From positions 372,001 to 436,000 of the forward strand of contig JBFMDX010000001.1 of NCBI GenBank assembly GCA_040753795.1: a stretch of DNA of 64,000 bases, given 5' to 3'. The notes beneath the pieces were generated by a model that saw only the letters and a list, made by a program, of their open reading frames with translations, was not told the origin of the DNA and did no database searches. The DNA comes from Thermodesulfobacteriota bacterium. Its GTDB lineage: Bacteria; Desulfobacterota; Desulfobacteria; Desulfobacterales; Desulfosudaceae. A program made the translations under genes and the position numbers. Shown in pieces: positions 21,539 to 30,469 of this stretch (position 1 is its first letter; every line of letters starts with the position of its first letter).

Positions 21539-23491
21539 ATGCCTGATATGATTGAACAGAATCCGGGCGATGTTGAGGTTTCGCCCAAGGCCGACAATGA
21601 ATTGACGCTGGAAGAAAAAGTCATTAATTGTTTTGCCGATCTGTTTAAAAAGCAGCTGGGTCTTAAAAAAAGAGCCGGTGCCGAAATAGCCTTCCTGGAA
21701 TCCAGTCGTTTCAACCCCAAGGTGAAAACCTATACGGCAAAAGTCAAGACCGGCCTTAACGCCTGGAGGTCCCGACGGTTCACCGTCGGACCTATCGGCG
21801 AGGATTCCGGCGCTAAAAGCAAATGTTTTCTGGTTATCTACGACAACAAGATTGTCGTGAAAGTCCCGCCCACGCCTGTTACCGATTTTGATGCCTATAT
21901 CAACAGCATGAAAAAGGAGCGGCGGATTGTCGACAAGCTCCATCCGCGGGAATGTATTATTCCCAGCCTGGGGGTTATTCTCAATAAATACCAACCGTTT
22001 CTTGAGGCTACGGCTTCCGCTGAAGGGACGATGGAGGAAAGAGACCAGGAAAAGGTATGCGAGGCGTGGCTCAGGGAAAATCCGGAGTTCCAGGAATATT
22101 TTATGATCAACGGTGGTTTCGCCTATTTCATGGATCTGGCCAAGTATGTATTTCTGGCGGACGCCGTATCCCTGTTTCATAATATTGAAGGCGGCCTTCA
22201 GGATGAACTGTTAAGAGACCCTACTATTATTGATGACTTTGATAAATTCGAGGGCCGCTACGGCCTGGAAAACGTTCAGATCGCAATGGATCTGAAAAGT
22301 GTTTATGCCGAATTCGAGACGCTTCTGCGCAAAATGATGATCCGGTCCAGCGTCTCGCCGTCATTGCTGCTGTATAAAACCCAGGAGTGGTTTTTTGTGC
22401 ATGTGGCCGGGCTGCAGGTCGACAAGGACGAGAGGGATTTGACCCCGGACTTTGTCGCGCAGCTCAACGCGCTGCTCAAGGATATCATAGGGAAAAACCG
22501 GGACGTGATTGACGAATACCGGCAGATGGTCGGCGAGTCGATCCAGGCGGTGAATTTTTCCCAGCACAAGATGTATATGGAGGGACTTGTCACCAACGCC
22601 CTTGAATTGCTGGCCTGGCTGAAACACAAGGGGGTGGCCATCCGCGACATTAAGCCCGACAATCTGCTGGTTGCCGGCGACCCGGACCGGTATCCGTCCT
22701 TTCTGTCTTTTCCGGCGACTTATAAGATCGGATTGATCGATGTTGAAACCGCCGTTGATTTTAATCCTGAAGACGGAAAGATCGTCCAGCCCCAGCTGGG
22801 CGGCACCCCGTTTTACGCGACGCCGGCGAACATGTTCGCCAACAAGACCCTGCTGGCGGGTTACGGTGATCTGCCCCGGGCGCTTTTTTTGCAGGACTGG
22901 TTCGCGACCATGGCCATGATCTATGGTATTATCATCAATGATTACCTTTTTAACCGTACGGCCAAGCAGCTGGTGGTGCTGACCCGGAAAATTCAGCTGG
23001 CCCTGAAGGCCAAGCAGCCGCCGGAGGCCATTCTCAAGGAGGCGAACAATATTTTCTGGGCCGCCGCCGAAGAAGAATTCCAGGAAAATTTGAGCAAAAA
23101 CGCCAAACGATTGCGAAACATCCGGGTCGCCCTGCAGGACAATGTCCGGCAGTTGTTTATCACGGAATTTTCTCTGGAGAGCAAAAGGGCCGACAAGGCG
23201 ATCAAAAAACTTATACTCCAGCAGGCATTATTCAAAAGCCAGCAGAATCAGGAGCAGTTGTATCTCGGGTCGGCCGATCGGATCAGGGAAGTCATCGACA
23301 AAATCAAAAACAAGCCTGATGTCAATCCCCGGTCCCTGGACCAGCTTCAGCAGATCATGGAGTTAAAACAGAGCGTGGCCGGTTATAAGGAAATTATCGG
23401 TCTGATCCAGGGGAAAGGCAGCGAAATGCCCGCCCATTATCTGCTGGAGGTCATGTTCCAGCTGGCCTGCGATTTTATGAGACGTCTGTAG
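21539..23491 (+). CDS. Divergent eukaryote-like protein kinase domain protein
   Basis: Soluble 650-residue protein with a recognisable but split kinase domain. K108 in IVVKVPP matches the ATP-anchoring lysine. IRDIKPDNLL (D370, N375) is the catalytic loop with Ile in place of the HRD His. LIDVET (D401) replaces DFG, and GGTPFYATPAN matches the activation/P+1 segment. About 262 residues separate K108 from D370, against roughly 95 in a standard kinase, so about 165 extra residues are inserted. Residues 460-650 are predicted helical and charged, with no transmembrane segment. The key acidic residues are kept, so activity is possible. It has its own promoter. Its 3' end overlaps the convergent nitrilase gene by 55 bp. 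The function is unknown. Confidence 0.8.
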   Translation: MPDMIEQNPGDVEVSPKADNELTLEEKVINCFADLFKKQLGLKKRAGAEIAFLESSRFNPKVKTYTAKVKTGLNAWRSRRFTVGPIGEDSGAKSKCFLVIYDNKIVVKVPPTPVTDFDAYINSMKKERRIVDKLHPRECIIPSLGVILNKYQPFLEATASAEGTMEERDQEKVCEAWLRENPEFQEYFMINGGFAYFMDLAKYVFLADAVSLFHNIEGGLQDELLRDPTIIDDFDKFEGRYGLENVQIAMDLKSVYAEFETLLRKMMIRSSVSPSLLLYKTQEWFFVHVAGLQVDKDERDLTPDFVAQLNALLKDIIGKNRDVIDEYRQMVGESIQAVNFSQHKMYMEGLVTNALELLAWLKHKGVAIRDIKPDNLLVAGDPDRYPSFLSFPATYKIGLIDVETAVDFNPEDGKIVQPQLGGTPFYATPANMFANKTLLAGYGDLPRALFLQDWFATMAMIYGIIINDYLFNRTAKQLVVLTRKIQLALKAKQPPEAILKEANNIFWAAAEEEFQENLSKNAKRLRNIRVALQDNVRQLFITEFSLESKRADKAIKKLILQQALFKSQQNQEQLYLGSADRIREVIDKIKNKPDVNPRSLDQLQQIMELKQSVAGYKEIIGLIQGKGSEMPAHYLLEVMFQLACDFMRRL

Positions 23492-24387
23492 CGATAATAC
23501 CATTTTCCGTGAAAGTTCTGATACCACCAGGCCAGGCGGATCGGCGCCGGGAGATCGGCTATCCAGAACCGCCTGGAGAGATTTTCGGAAGGCGGCTGCC
23601 GCTTCACGGCGATATCAGCCATGACGAACCCTTCACCCTCTTCGCGTTTCATTCTCGCCAGGACCGTTCCGGTGGCGTCCACGATCTGTGTCTCTCCCAG
23701 ATAAAAAGAGTCGTAGGGGAAACCGGGCAGCAGGGGCGTCTGGCCGTGAAATGTTCCCGCGTGCGCCGCGTGGATCACCGGGCAACCGGTCAGGCGGGCA
23801 AACCGGGCCGGTGTTTCCGCCATGATCGATCTATTCTCTTCCTCTACGGATTTGGAAAAACCGGGCAGGCGTTTTTCCGGCAGGGACCACCAGCAGGATC
23901 CGCTTACGATCAGATCCACCTGGTTGATTAGCCGCCGAACGGTCCGGGAGCGGACCAATTCCCAGCACATGGCCACGCCGATGTCCCCGACCGGGGTGTG
24001 TAGCACTCCGTCGTCGGATCCCCCCCGGTAGTAGCAGTTTTCCCACATGGTGGGCTGGTCTTTGTCGTGCCGGAAGGTCTGTCGATCCGGAAAGACCAGA
24101 AAAAAAGTATTGCGATGGTGCCTCCCGGTCTTTGTGATCAGAGAGCCGCCGATGATGCCGTTGTGTTTTGCGGCAAGTTCGTGGAGCATTCGCTGGGCAG
24201 GCCCTCCGGGGCCCTCGGCAACGGTGTTCATGACCGGATGAAACCCCATGGCGGAAGGGAAAAATTCGGGCAGAATGACCAGTTCCGCCCCCTGTACAAA
24301 TGCCTTCCCGGCCAGGTGCCGGGCGGATCGGATGTTTTTCTCCCCATCGCCAAGCGCCGCGGTCATCTGAACGGCTGCCACCCGCAT
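23437..24387 (-). CDS. Carbon-nitrogen hydrolase (nitrilase superfamily)
   Basis: Amidase/nitrilase-fold hydrolase of 316 residues. The catalytic triad is visible as Glu in ILPEFFP, Lys in RHDKDQPT and Cys in VAMCWELVRS. The start is the ATG at 24387, preceded by a strong AAAGGAGG site; the frame is open further upstream but without homology. The substrate cannot be told; an amide or ureido compound is likely. The C-terminal tail (about 35 residues, rich in Arg, Tyr and Trp) lies partly inside the convergent overlap with the kinase-like gene. It is divergent from apbE across a 245-bp intergenic gap that has no clear promoter by eye. Confidence 0.88.
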   Translation of the reverse strand: MRVAAVQMTAALGDGEKNIRSARHLAGKAFVQGAELVILPEFFPSAMGFHPVMNTVAEGPGGPAQRMLHELAAKHNGIIGGSLITKTGRHHRNTFFLVFPDRQTFRHDKDQPTMWENCYYRGGSDDGVLHTPVGDIGVAMCWELVRSRTVRRLINQVDLIVSGSCWWSLPEKRLPGFSKSVEEENRSIMAETPARFARLTGCPVIHAAHAGTFHGQTPLLPGFPYDSFYLGETQIVDATGTVLARMKREEGEGFVMADIAVKRQPPSENLSRRFWIADLPAPIRLAWWYQNFHGKWYYRYRRLIKSQASWNMTSSR

Positions 24388-24632
24388 TTTCCGCCTCCTT
24401 TCATTGACAAACAGTGCATTTATTTTACCGTCTTGCCATAGCAAACCAGAGCCATATTTTTTTGTAAAGGCGATTTTGAAAAGTGGCAAAGGGTTCCGGC
24501 GTTCAAGATTAATTATTTTTATTCCCCTTAACTTCTCAACCCTCGACCTCTTTTCATTTCTTGCGGTTTTCTGATCGATCGCATACACTTGGCAGCCTGA
24601 AAAGGAATTATATAACGAATGAAAAAAGGGAA

Positions 24633-25670
24633 ATGATGGTTATCGGAAAAAGACGATGGGCCATCGCTGCCATCGTGGTTTTTTTCGCTGTCGCTGCTTT
24701 ACTGATGGTCGCCTGCGGAAGCCGGCGACGCGTCACGATCACCGGAAAAACCATGGGGACCGTCTATCATATCGCCGTTATGGTGCCCGTAATGACCAGC
24801 GCGAATCAATTGCAGCGGGATGTTGACGTCAGGCTGGCGGAAGTAAACAGCAGCATGTCAACCTACATTCCGGGCAGCGAGATCAGCCGCTTCAATGCCC
24901 TGAATATGTCGGAACAACCGTTTCCGGCGTCCAGTGACTTTATGAATGTTTTGCGGGTTGGACAGCGGATATTCTCACTGACCGGCGGTGCCTGGGACGG
25001 GACGGTCTGGCCCCTGGTCAGACTGTGGGGTTTTCATCTTCCGGTGGAGAAGCGCAATGGTATACCCACCCGGGAAGAGGTCGGCGTCGCTCTGGACTGC
25101 GTCGGATATGATAAAATCCGGCTGACGGAAGATGCTGTCGTCAAAAAAGTCAATTGTGTCTCATTAGATCTGGCTTCCATCGCCAAAGGCTACGGGGTGG
25201 ATCAGATTGCCGCTCTGCTGAAGAAGAAAGGGCTGAATGACTTTCTGGTGGAAATCGGCGGCGAAATCGTCGCTTCCGGAACCAAGGAGAAGGGCGCTGC
25301 CTGGAATGTCGGCATCAATATGCCGGAGGCCTACGCGCCTGTGGACCAGGTACGCCGGGCGTTGACGCTGACCAACCAGGCCATTGCCACCAGCGGCGAT
25401 TACCGGAATTTTTTCGTCCGTGACGGCAGGGAATACTGCCATATCATTGATCCGCGCACCGGCTATCCGGTGACGACCGGAATTGTCAGCGCCTCGGTGA
25501 TCGCTGATTCCTGCACCTTTGCCGACGGTCTGGCCACGGCCCTCATGGTCATGCCGCCCCGGGAAGGATTGGCGCTGGTGAACTCACTGGAAAATGTGGA
25601 GTGCCTGATCACCGTCCGGGAACCGGACGGTCAGTTGAAGGATTATTATTCCGATCATTTCATTGAATAA
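24633..25670 (+). CDS. apbE: FAD:protein FMN transferase (ApbE family lipoprotein)
   Basis: Attaches FMN covalently to Ser/Thr of target flavoproteins such as NqrB/RnfD-type subunits, acting outside the cytoplasmic membrane. An N-terminal hydrophobic segment ends in the lipobox LLMVACGS, so it is probably a lipoprotein. Family motifs: GKTMGTVYHI, GGAWDGTVWPLVRLWGF, ASIAKGYGVDQIA, VEIGGEIVASG, HIIDPRTGYPV and ADSCTFADGLATALMV (metal site). Tandem ATGs at 24633 and 24636 follow an AAGGGA site; the start is one of these. The frame opens 24 codons earlier without signal-peptide character. No Rnf or Nqr genes are in the window. Confidence 0.93.
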   Translation: MMVIGKRRWAIAAIVVFFAVAALLMVACGSRRRVTITGKTMGTVYHIAVMVPVMTSANQLQRDVDVRLAEVNSSMSTYIPGSEISRFNALNMSEQPFPASSDFMNVLRVGQRIFSLTGGAWDGTVWPLVRLWGFHLPVEKRNGIPTREEVGVALDCVGYDKIRLTEDAVVKKVNCVSLDLASIAKGYGVDQIAALLKKKGLNDFLVEIGGEIVASGTKEKGAAWNVGINMPEAYAPVDQVRRALTLTNQAIATSGDYRNFFVRDGREYCHIIDPRTGYPVTTGIVSASVIADSCTFADGLATALMVMPPREGLALVNSLENVECLITVREPDGQLKDYYSDHFIE

Positions 25671-25680
25671 GGAGCCGCTT

Positions 25681-26502
25681 ATGTCAGCCTATGAATTCTA
25701 TCTGGTAGAAAAAGAACCCCCGCTGGCCTGGGTCTATCTCAACCGGCCGGAAAAGAAAAACGCCATGAACCCTCCGGCCTGGCGGGAAACTGTCCCGATC
25801 TTCGAGGATCTGGACGCGGACGGGGATATCCGCGCCATCATCATTGCCGGCAAGGGCGCCGCTTTTTCGGCCGGAATCGACCTGGTGGGCATGGGGACCG
25901 AGCTTCCGGAAATCACCGATCCTCAACAGCGGGGCGGGGTCAAGCAGAAGATGATCAAAAAGATCATGAAACTTCAGGACGCCATCAGCTGCATCGAGTG
26001 GTGCACCAAGCCGGTCATCGCCGCCATACACGGCTATTGCATCGGCGCCGGTCTGGACATGGCCACCGCCTGCGATATCCGGCTGTGCAGCGAGGACGCC
26101 GTGTTTTCGCTTCGGGAAGCGGCCGTGGCCTTTGTGGCCGATGTCGGTGTTCTCCAGCGCATTCCCCACATTGTCGGCCAGGGCATTGCCCGGGAACTGG
26201 CTTATACGGCCAAAAACATCGACGCCCGCCGGGCCCGGGAAATTCTTCTGGTCAATGCCGTCTTTAAAGACAAAGAGGCCTTGCTGACCGGCGCCCGGGA
26301 AATGGCCCTGGAGATCGCGGCCCAGTCGCCCCTGGCCGTACAGGCCACCAAGGACGTTCTCAAACACGGCATCGGCAAATCCATCGATGACGGTCTGGCC
26401 TATGTCGCCAGCCGGAGCGCCAATATTCTTCCCTCCGATGATTTTATGGAAGCCGTCAGTGCCTTTATTGAAAAACGAAAGCCTTCTTTTCCGGGGAAAT
26501 AA
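25681..26502 (+). CDS. Crotonase-family protein, delta3,5-delta2,4-dienoyl-CoA isomerase-like
   Basis: Enoyl-CoA hydratase/isomerase fold, 273 residues, start at the ATG behind AAGGAG. The oxyanion-hole segments are GKGAAFSAGIDL and GYCIGAGLDMATACDIR. Three acidic residues match those of ECH1-type dienoyl-CoA isomerase in spacing: Asp in GAGLDMA, Glu in SLREAAV and Asp in VADVGVLQRIP, separated by 20 and 8 residues as in the mammalian enzyme. VADVGVLQRIPHIVG is also characteristic of that subgroup. It probably acts in beta-oxidation of unsaturated acyl-CoAs. Hydratase activity remains possible. It is 10 bp after apbE and 6 bp before rimO. Confidence 0.88.
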   Translation: MSAYEFYLVEKEPPLAWVYLNRPEKKNAMNPPAWRETVPIFEDLDADGDIRAIIIAGKGAAFSAGIDLVGMGTELPEITDPQQRGGVKQKMIKKIMKLQDAISCIEWCTKPVIAAIHGYCIGAGLDMATACDIRLCSEDAVFSLREAAVAFVADVGVLQRIPHIVGQGIARELAYTAKNIDARRAREILLVNAVFKDKEALLTGAREMALEIAAQSPLAVQATKDVLKHGIGKSIDDGLAYVASRSANILPSDDFMEAVSAFIEKRKPSFPGK

Positions 26503-26508
26503 ACGATT

Positions 26509-27825
26509 TTGAACGTGCATCTGACCAGTCTGGGCTGCGCCAAAAACCAGGTGGACAGCGAGTGGATGCTGGGCCTTTTCCTGGCGCGAGGGCATCGGCT
26601 GTGCCAGGCGCCGGAAGAAGCGGAGGCCATCATCGTCAATACCTGCGCGTTTATTGAATCGGCCGTTGAAGAGGCTATTGATGCCATTCTGGAGCTGTCC
26701 AAAGCCAGGCGCGGCGGCTGCCGGCTGATCGTGTGCGGCTGCCTGCCGGAACGGTATGGCCGGGACCTGGCCGCATCCCTTCCGGAAGTCGATTTTTTTT
26801 TCGGTACAGGTGCCTATGACCGGGTGGTTGATGCCCTGGAGGCGGATACCGATACCCTGGACCGGTGTACCCTGCCGCCACCGGAAAGCGTCCGTCTGGA
26901 CCGGGCTTTTACCGGCAGGATATGGCCGCGGACCGGGTTCGCTTATCTGAAGACAGCGGAAGGCTGTGACCGGCACTGCACTTACTGCATTATTCCCAGG
27001 CTGCGCGGCCGGCAGATGAGCCGTCCTCTCCGGGATATTGTTTCAGAGGCGTCGGGCCTGGCCGCGTCGGGTGCCAGGGAACTGGTGCTGGTCGGTCAGG
27101 AGACGTCCGCCTACGGCCGGGATCTGTCTCCCGGCCGGAACCTGACGGAACTCCTGGCGACGCTGTCCGACCGCCTGCCGTCGGTCTGGCTGCGAGTCCT
27201 TTACCTGCATCCGGAGACCGTGACCCCCGACCTGATCCGGCTGGTGTCTGAACGGGACAATATCTGCTCTTATTTCGACATTCCCGTGCAGCATGCCGCG
27301 GACAGCATATTAAAACGGATGAGCCGGCGTCACCGGTCGGCGGATCTGCGGCGGCTGTTTAACGACATTCGCCGGGTCATTCCGGAGGCGACCCTGCGCA
27401 CCACCGTCATGGTGGGCTTTCCGGGAGAAAGCGAGGCGGACATGGACGAGTTGATGAAGTTCATTCAGGAGATAGAATTTGACCATCTGGGCGCCTTTCG
27501 ATATTCTGACAGCGAAGATATCGCCTCCCACAAGCTGACCGGTCATGTGCCTGATAACGTGGCGGCGGAACGGTTTGATCGGCTGATGGCCGCCCAGGCC
27601 CGGATCTCATCCGTCCGCAATCGGCGGCACGTGGGCAAAACCTTTCCGGTGCTGCTGGAGACAAGGGCCGGCGACCGGATTTTTGAGGGCCGGACCATGT
27701 TCCAGGCGCCGGAAGTGGACGGCATCATCCGGGTCGAGTGCCGACACCCGGCGGCGGCCGGCGATGTGGTCTTGGCGCGGGTAACCGGCGCCGGCGAATA
27801 TGATCTGACGGGAAAGACCGTATGA
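26509..27825 (+). CDS. rimO: Ribosomal protein S12 methylthiotransferase RimO
   Basis: Radical-SAM enzyme that methylthiolates the conserved Asp of ribosomal protein S12. The 438 residues show the UPF0004 domain with three cluster cysteines (LTSLGCAKNQVDSE, NTCAFIE, CGCLPERYG), the radical-SAM motif EGCDRHCTYCIIPRLRG and a C-terminal TRAM domain (about 370-435). LGCxKNxVDSE distinguishes RimO from MiaB. The start is TTG at 26509, directly after the crotonase gene. It overlaps the prenyl synthase gene by 4 bp. Confidence 0.95.
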   Translation: MNVHLTSLGCAKNQVDSEWMLGLFLARGHRLCQAPEEAEAIIVNTCAFIESAVEEAIDAILELSKARRGGCRLIVCGCLPERYGRDLAASLPEVDFFFGTGAYDRVVDALEADTDTLDRCTLPPPESVRLDRAFTGRIWPRTGFAYLKTAEGCDRHCTYCIIPRLRGRQMSRPLRDIVSEASGLAASGARELVLVGQETSAYGRDLSPGRNLTELLATLSDRLPSVWLRVLYLHPETVTPDLIRLVSERDNICSYFDIPVQHAADSILKRMSRRHRSADLRRLFNDIRRVIPEATLRTTVMVGFPGESEADMDELMKFIQEIEFDHLGAFRYSDSEDIASHKLTGHVPDNVAAERFDRLMAAQARISSVRNRRHVGKTFPVLLETRAGDRIFEGRTMFQAPEVDGIIRVECRHPAAAGDVVLARVTGAGEYDLTGKTV

Positions 27826-28805
27826 ACGATAACCTGAAACAATCCATTCTGGCGGCGGTAGCCCCTGACCTGGCGAGAATTGAACAGGCCCTGGCCGACA
27901 ATCTGAATCCCTATCTGGAACGGGTCCGGGAAATCGCCGGGCATATTCTTTTCTGTGGCGGCAAACGGATCCGACCGCTGCTGATGATATTAAGCGCCAG
28001 AATCTGCGGCTACGACCGGCCCGATGCCGCGACTTTCGCCGTTCTGTTCGAGTATCTTCATACCGCCACCCTGCTGCATGACGATCTGGTGGATGAGGCG
28101 ACCATGCGCCGGGGCAAGCGCGCGGCCAACCTTATCTGGGGAAACTCCGCCGCGGTTCTTACCGGAGATTATCTGCTGGCCCGTTCCAGCAGCCTGGCGG
28201 TGAAAACGGGAAAAATGGAAATCCTGGACATTCTGGCCAGAATCACCGAAGACATGTCTCAAGGCGAAATCCACCAGCTGGACAAAAAGGGTGATCCGGA
28301 ATTATCGGAAGAGGAATACTTTCATATTATCCGGAACAAGACCGCGGTGCTGATGCAGGGGGCCTGCCTGTCCGGCGCCATTCTGGCCGACGCCTCCGAA
28401 GACCGGAAGAGGGCCCTGGCCGTTTACGGCCTGAATCTGGGGATGGCTTTTCAGATGGCGGATGACCTGCTGGACTATGTTTCCGACAGCGAACAACTGG
28501 GCAAGACCGTGGGCGCTGACCTGAGGGAAGGCAAATTCACGCTGCCGCTGATTGTCAGCCTGGCCCGGGCCGGCCGGGAGGACGCCGACACCATAAAAAG
28601 AATCATGCGCGACAGGGAGTTTTCGGACGAAGACTTCAAATTCCTGAACCGGCTTCTGGAGCGATATGGCGGTATTGATTACACCCGCGACCGCGCGGCC
28701 GCCCATATCGCCAGCGCGAAAAACGCTCTTGACTCCTTCGGGCCGTCGCCCGTCGGAGAGACGATGGCCATGCTGGCCGACTATACCCTGGTCAGGAACA
28801 GTTGA
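27822..28805 (+). CDS. Polyprenyl diphosphate synthase (long-chain, IspB-like)
   Basis: Condenses isopentenyl diphosphate onto an allylic diphosphate to form the prenyl tail of a quinone or similar lipid. The 327 residues include GGKRIRPLL (binding loop), the first Asp-rich motif LLHDDLVDEA and the second QMADDLLDYV. The residues before the first motif (LHTATLLHDD) are those of long-chain synthases. In an anaerobe this probably supplies the menaquinone side chain. It starts within the rimO stop codon (ATGA). Confidence 0.92.
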   Translation: MNDNLKQSILAAVAPDLARIEQALADNLNPYLERVREIAGHILFCGGKRIRPLLMILSARICGYDRPDAATFAVLFEYLHTATLLHDDLVDEATMRRGKRAANLIWGNSAAVLTGDYLLARSSSLAVKTGKMEILDILARITEDMSQGEIHQLDKKGDPELSEEEYFHIIRNKTAVLMQGACLSGAILADASEDRKRALAVYGLNLGMAFQMADDLLDYVSDSEQLGKTVGADLREGKFTLPLIVSLARAGREDADTIKRIMRDREFSDEDFKFLNRLLERYGGIDYTRDRAAAHIASAKNALDSFGPSPVGETMAMLADYTLVRNS

Positions 28806-28827
28806 TTTTTTATCGAGGACGGTTGTT

Positions 28828-29547
28828 ATGTCCATACGTATTTCCGCCTGGTTCCGGATGGCGGTACCTGTGGCATTGATGTGCCTGGTCGTGATAACCG
28901 TTTTAACGGCCGCGGAAGTCGTGCCAACACCGGGAGACGTCCTTGTCATCGAAACCACCGGAACCGGAACGGTCAACCGGGAAAACCCCGCCGCCGCCAA
29001 ACAGGAAGCCGTTAAAAATGCGTTGAGGCTGGCGGTGGATGAAGCCTTGAAAACCATGCTGCCGCCGGAAGTGCTGGCCGATCATGCCGGTGAGATCAAG
29101 GCAATTTTTAGCGCCAGGGCGGAGGAGTATGTGTTGAGTTACACCACACTTTCCGTAACCGACGAAGGCGATTTCTGCCGGGTGAAGGTGCGGGCATCGG
29201 TCCCGGCCGGCGGTGTCCGAGACCGTCTCCGGAAGTCAGGAATCTCTGCCGCGATGGAAATGCCTCGAAAACAGATCCATGTTTTTTATATCCAGGTCCG
29301 GGGAGCGGAGTATCTGTCCGGTCTGCATAACTTCCGCCGGATAATCGACGGCATGGATGGCATTACCCGGCCCCTGCTCCATGAAATGACGGCTGACGGG
29401 GCGGTCATGAGTGTGGATTTTCCGGGAAATGCCCGGGAACTGGCCACAACACTGGCCAGCGCTCCATCCGATCTTCTGGTGGTAACAGTCACGGATGTTC
29501 AGGAAGATGGCGTCGTGATCGAGTTGCGCAAGGCGGGGGGGCAATAA
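28828..29547 (+). CDS. Secreted protein of unknown function
   Basis: Protein of 239 residues starting at the ATG at 28828 (GAGGA ribosome site), with a signal peptide (about 1-28, ending in TVLTAAEV). The mature part contains a segment NPAAAKQEAVKNALRLAVDEALKTML. This resembles the N-terminal alpha-beta motif seen in FlgT- and LPP20-like periplasmic proteins, where a conserved run of Ala and Arg precedes a long helix. The rest is mixed alpha-beta with no recognisable catalytic motif and only one cysteine. It follows the prenyl synthase gene by 22 bp and may be in the same operon. I do not assign a function. Confidence 0.7.
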   Translation: MSIRISAWFRMAVPVALMCLVVITVLTAAEVVPTPGDVLVIETTGTGTVNRENPAAAKQEAVKNALRLAVDEALKTMLPPEVLADHAGEIKAIFSARAEEYVLSYTTLSVTDEGDFCRVKVRASVPAGGVRDRLRKSGISAAMEMPRKQIHVFYIQVRGAEYLSGLHNFRRIIDGMDGITRPLLHEMTADGAVMSVDFPGNARELATTLASAPSDLLVVTVTDVQEDGVVIELRKAGGQ

Positions 29548-29598
29548 AAACGTTTAACCTTATGAGAAGTGCAAACGCAGCCGTCCCGGGGATGAAAA

Positions 29599-30429
29599 AT
29601 GAGTATCAGAGATGAAATTTTACGGGCCGCCAGCATCCTGGCGGAAGCTGAAAACGCCGTAGCCTCTACCGGTGCCGGTATTTCAGCGGAAAGCGGCATC
29701 GCCACCTTCCGGGATCCCGGCGGGGTCTGGGAGCGATTGAACCCGGCCGAGGTGGGCACTACCTACGGGCTGGTCAGCGCCCTGAACCGTCATCCGGAAA
29801 AATACGTGTCGATTTTTATCGAACTGCTGGAATCCCTTGAGCAAGCGGAGCCGAACTCCGGGCACCGAGCCCTTTCCGATCTGGAATCGCTGGGCATTGT
29901 CAAGACCATTATTACCCAGAACATCGACAACCTGCATCAGGAGGCCGGCAATACCCGGGTCATCGAAGTGCACGGCAATGGTTTCCGGCTCTGCTGTACG
30001 TCATGCGGTATCCGGGAGGAGAAAGACCGGAAAGCGTTGTTGAGGGAAACCAGGGACAGAATTCGTTCGCTGACGAGTTATTCTCTTGAGGCTTTTATGG
30101 AAGTGATGCCCCGGTGCGAAAGCTGCGGGGCCATGATGCGGCCGGACGTGGTCATGTTCGGAGAAGCCGTTCAGGGGCTGCCCGCCGCCTTTGATGCCGT
30201 CCGGACCTGCCAGGTTATGCTGGCCCTGGGCACATCCGGCGTGGTCTATCCGGCGGCTTATTTCCCCTTTGAGGCCAAGCAGGCCGGGGCATACGTCATC
30301 GTAGTCAATCCCAGGGAAAATCCCTTTTACGCCGTTTCCGACGTTTATCTGCCCATGAAGGCCGGCGAAGCCCTGCCGGAAATCGTGGCGGCGGTCAGAA
30401 AAATCAGAGGGGCCGATCAGGTTTTTTAA
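29599..30429 (+). CDS. Sirtuin-family NAD-dependent protein deacylase
   Basis: Removes acyl groups from lysine using NAD+. The 276 residues have STGAGISAESGIATFR (NAD binding), TQNIDNLHQEAG, the catalytic histidine in VIEVHGN, two zinc pairs (CTSC and CESC) and a C-terminal NPREN segment. It is somewhat longer than the usual 235-250 residues because of an insert near the zinc module. It lies 40 bp upstream of a large acyl-CoA ligase gene, so that ligase is a plausible target. Deacetylase versus longer-acyl specificity cannot be decided by eye. Confidence 0.93.
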   Translation: MSIRDEILRAASILAEAENAVASTGAGISAESGIATFRDPGGVWERLNPAEVGTTYGLVSALNRHPEKYVSIFIELLESLEQAEPNSGHRALSDLESLGIVKTIITQNIDNLHQEAGNTRVIEVHGNGFRLCCTSCGIREEKDRKALLRETRDRIRSLTSYSLEAFMEVMPRCESCGAMMRPDVVMFGEAVQGLPAAFDAVRTCQVMLALGTSGVVYPAAYFPFEAKQAGAYVIVVNPRENPFYAVSDVYLPMKAGEALPEIVAAVRKIRGADQVF

Positions 30430-30469
30430 CCGGCAGCATAATTGACGAAGTGATTAACAGGAGGGGGAC

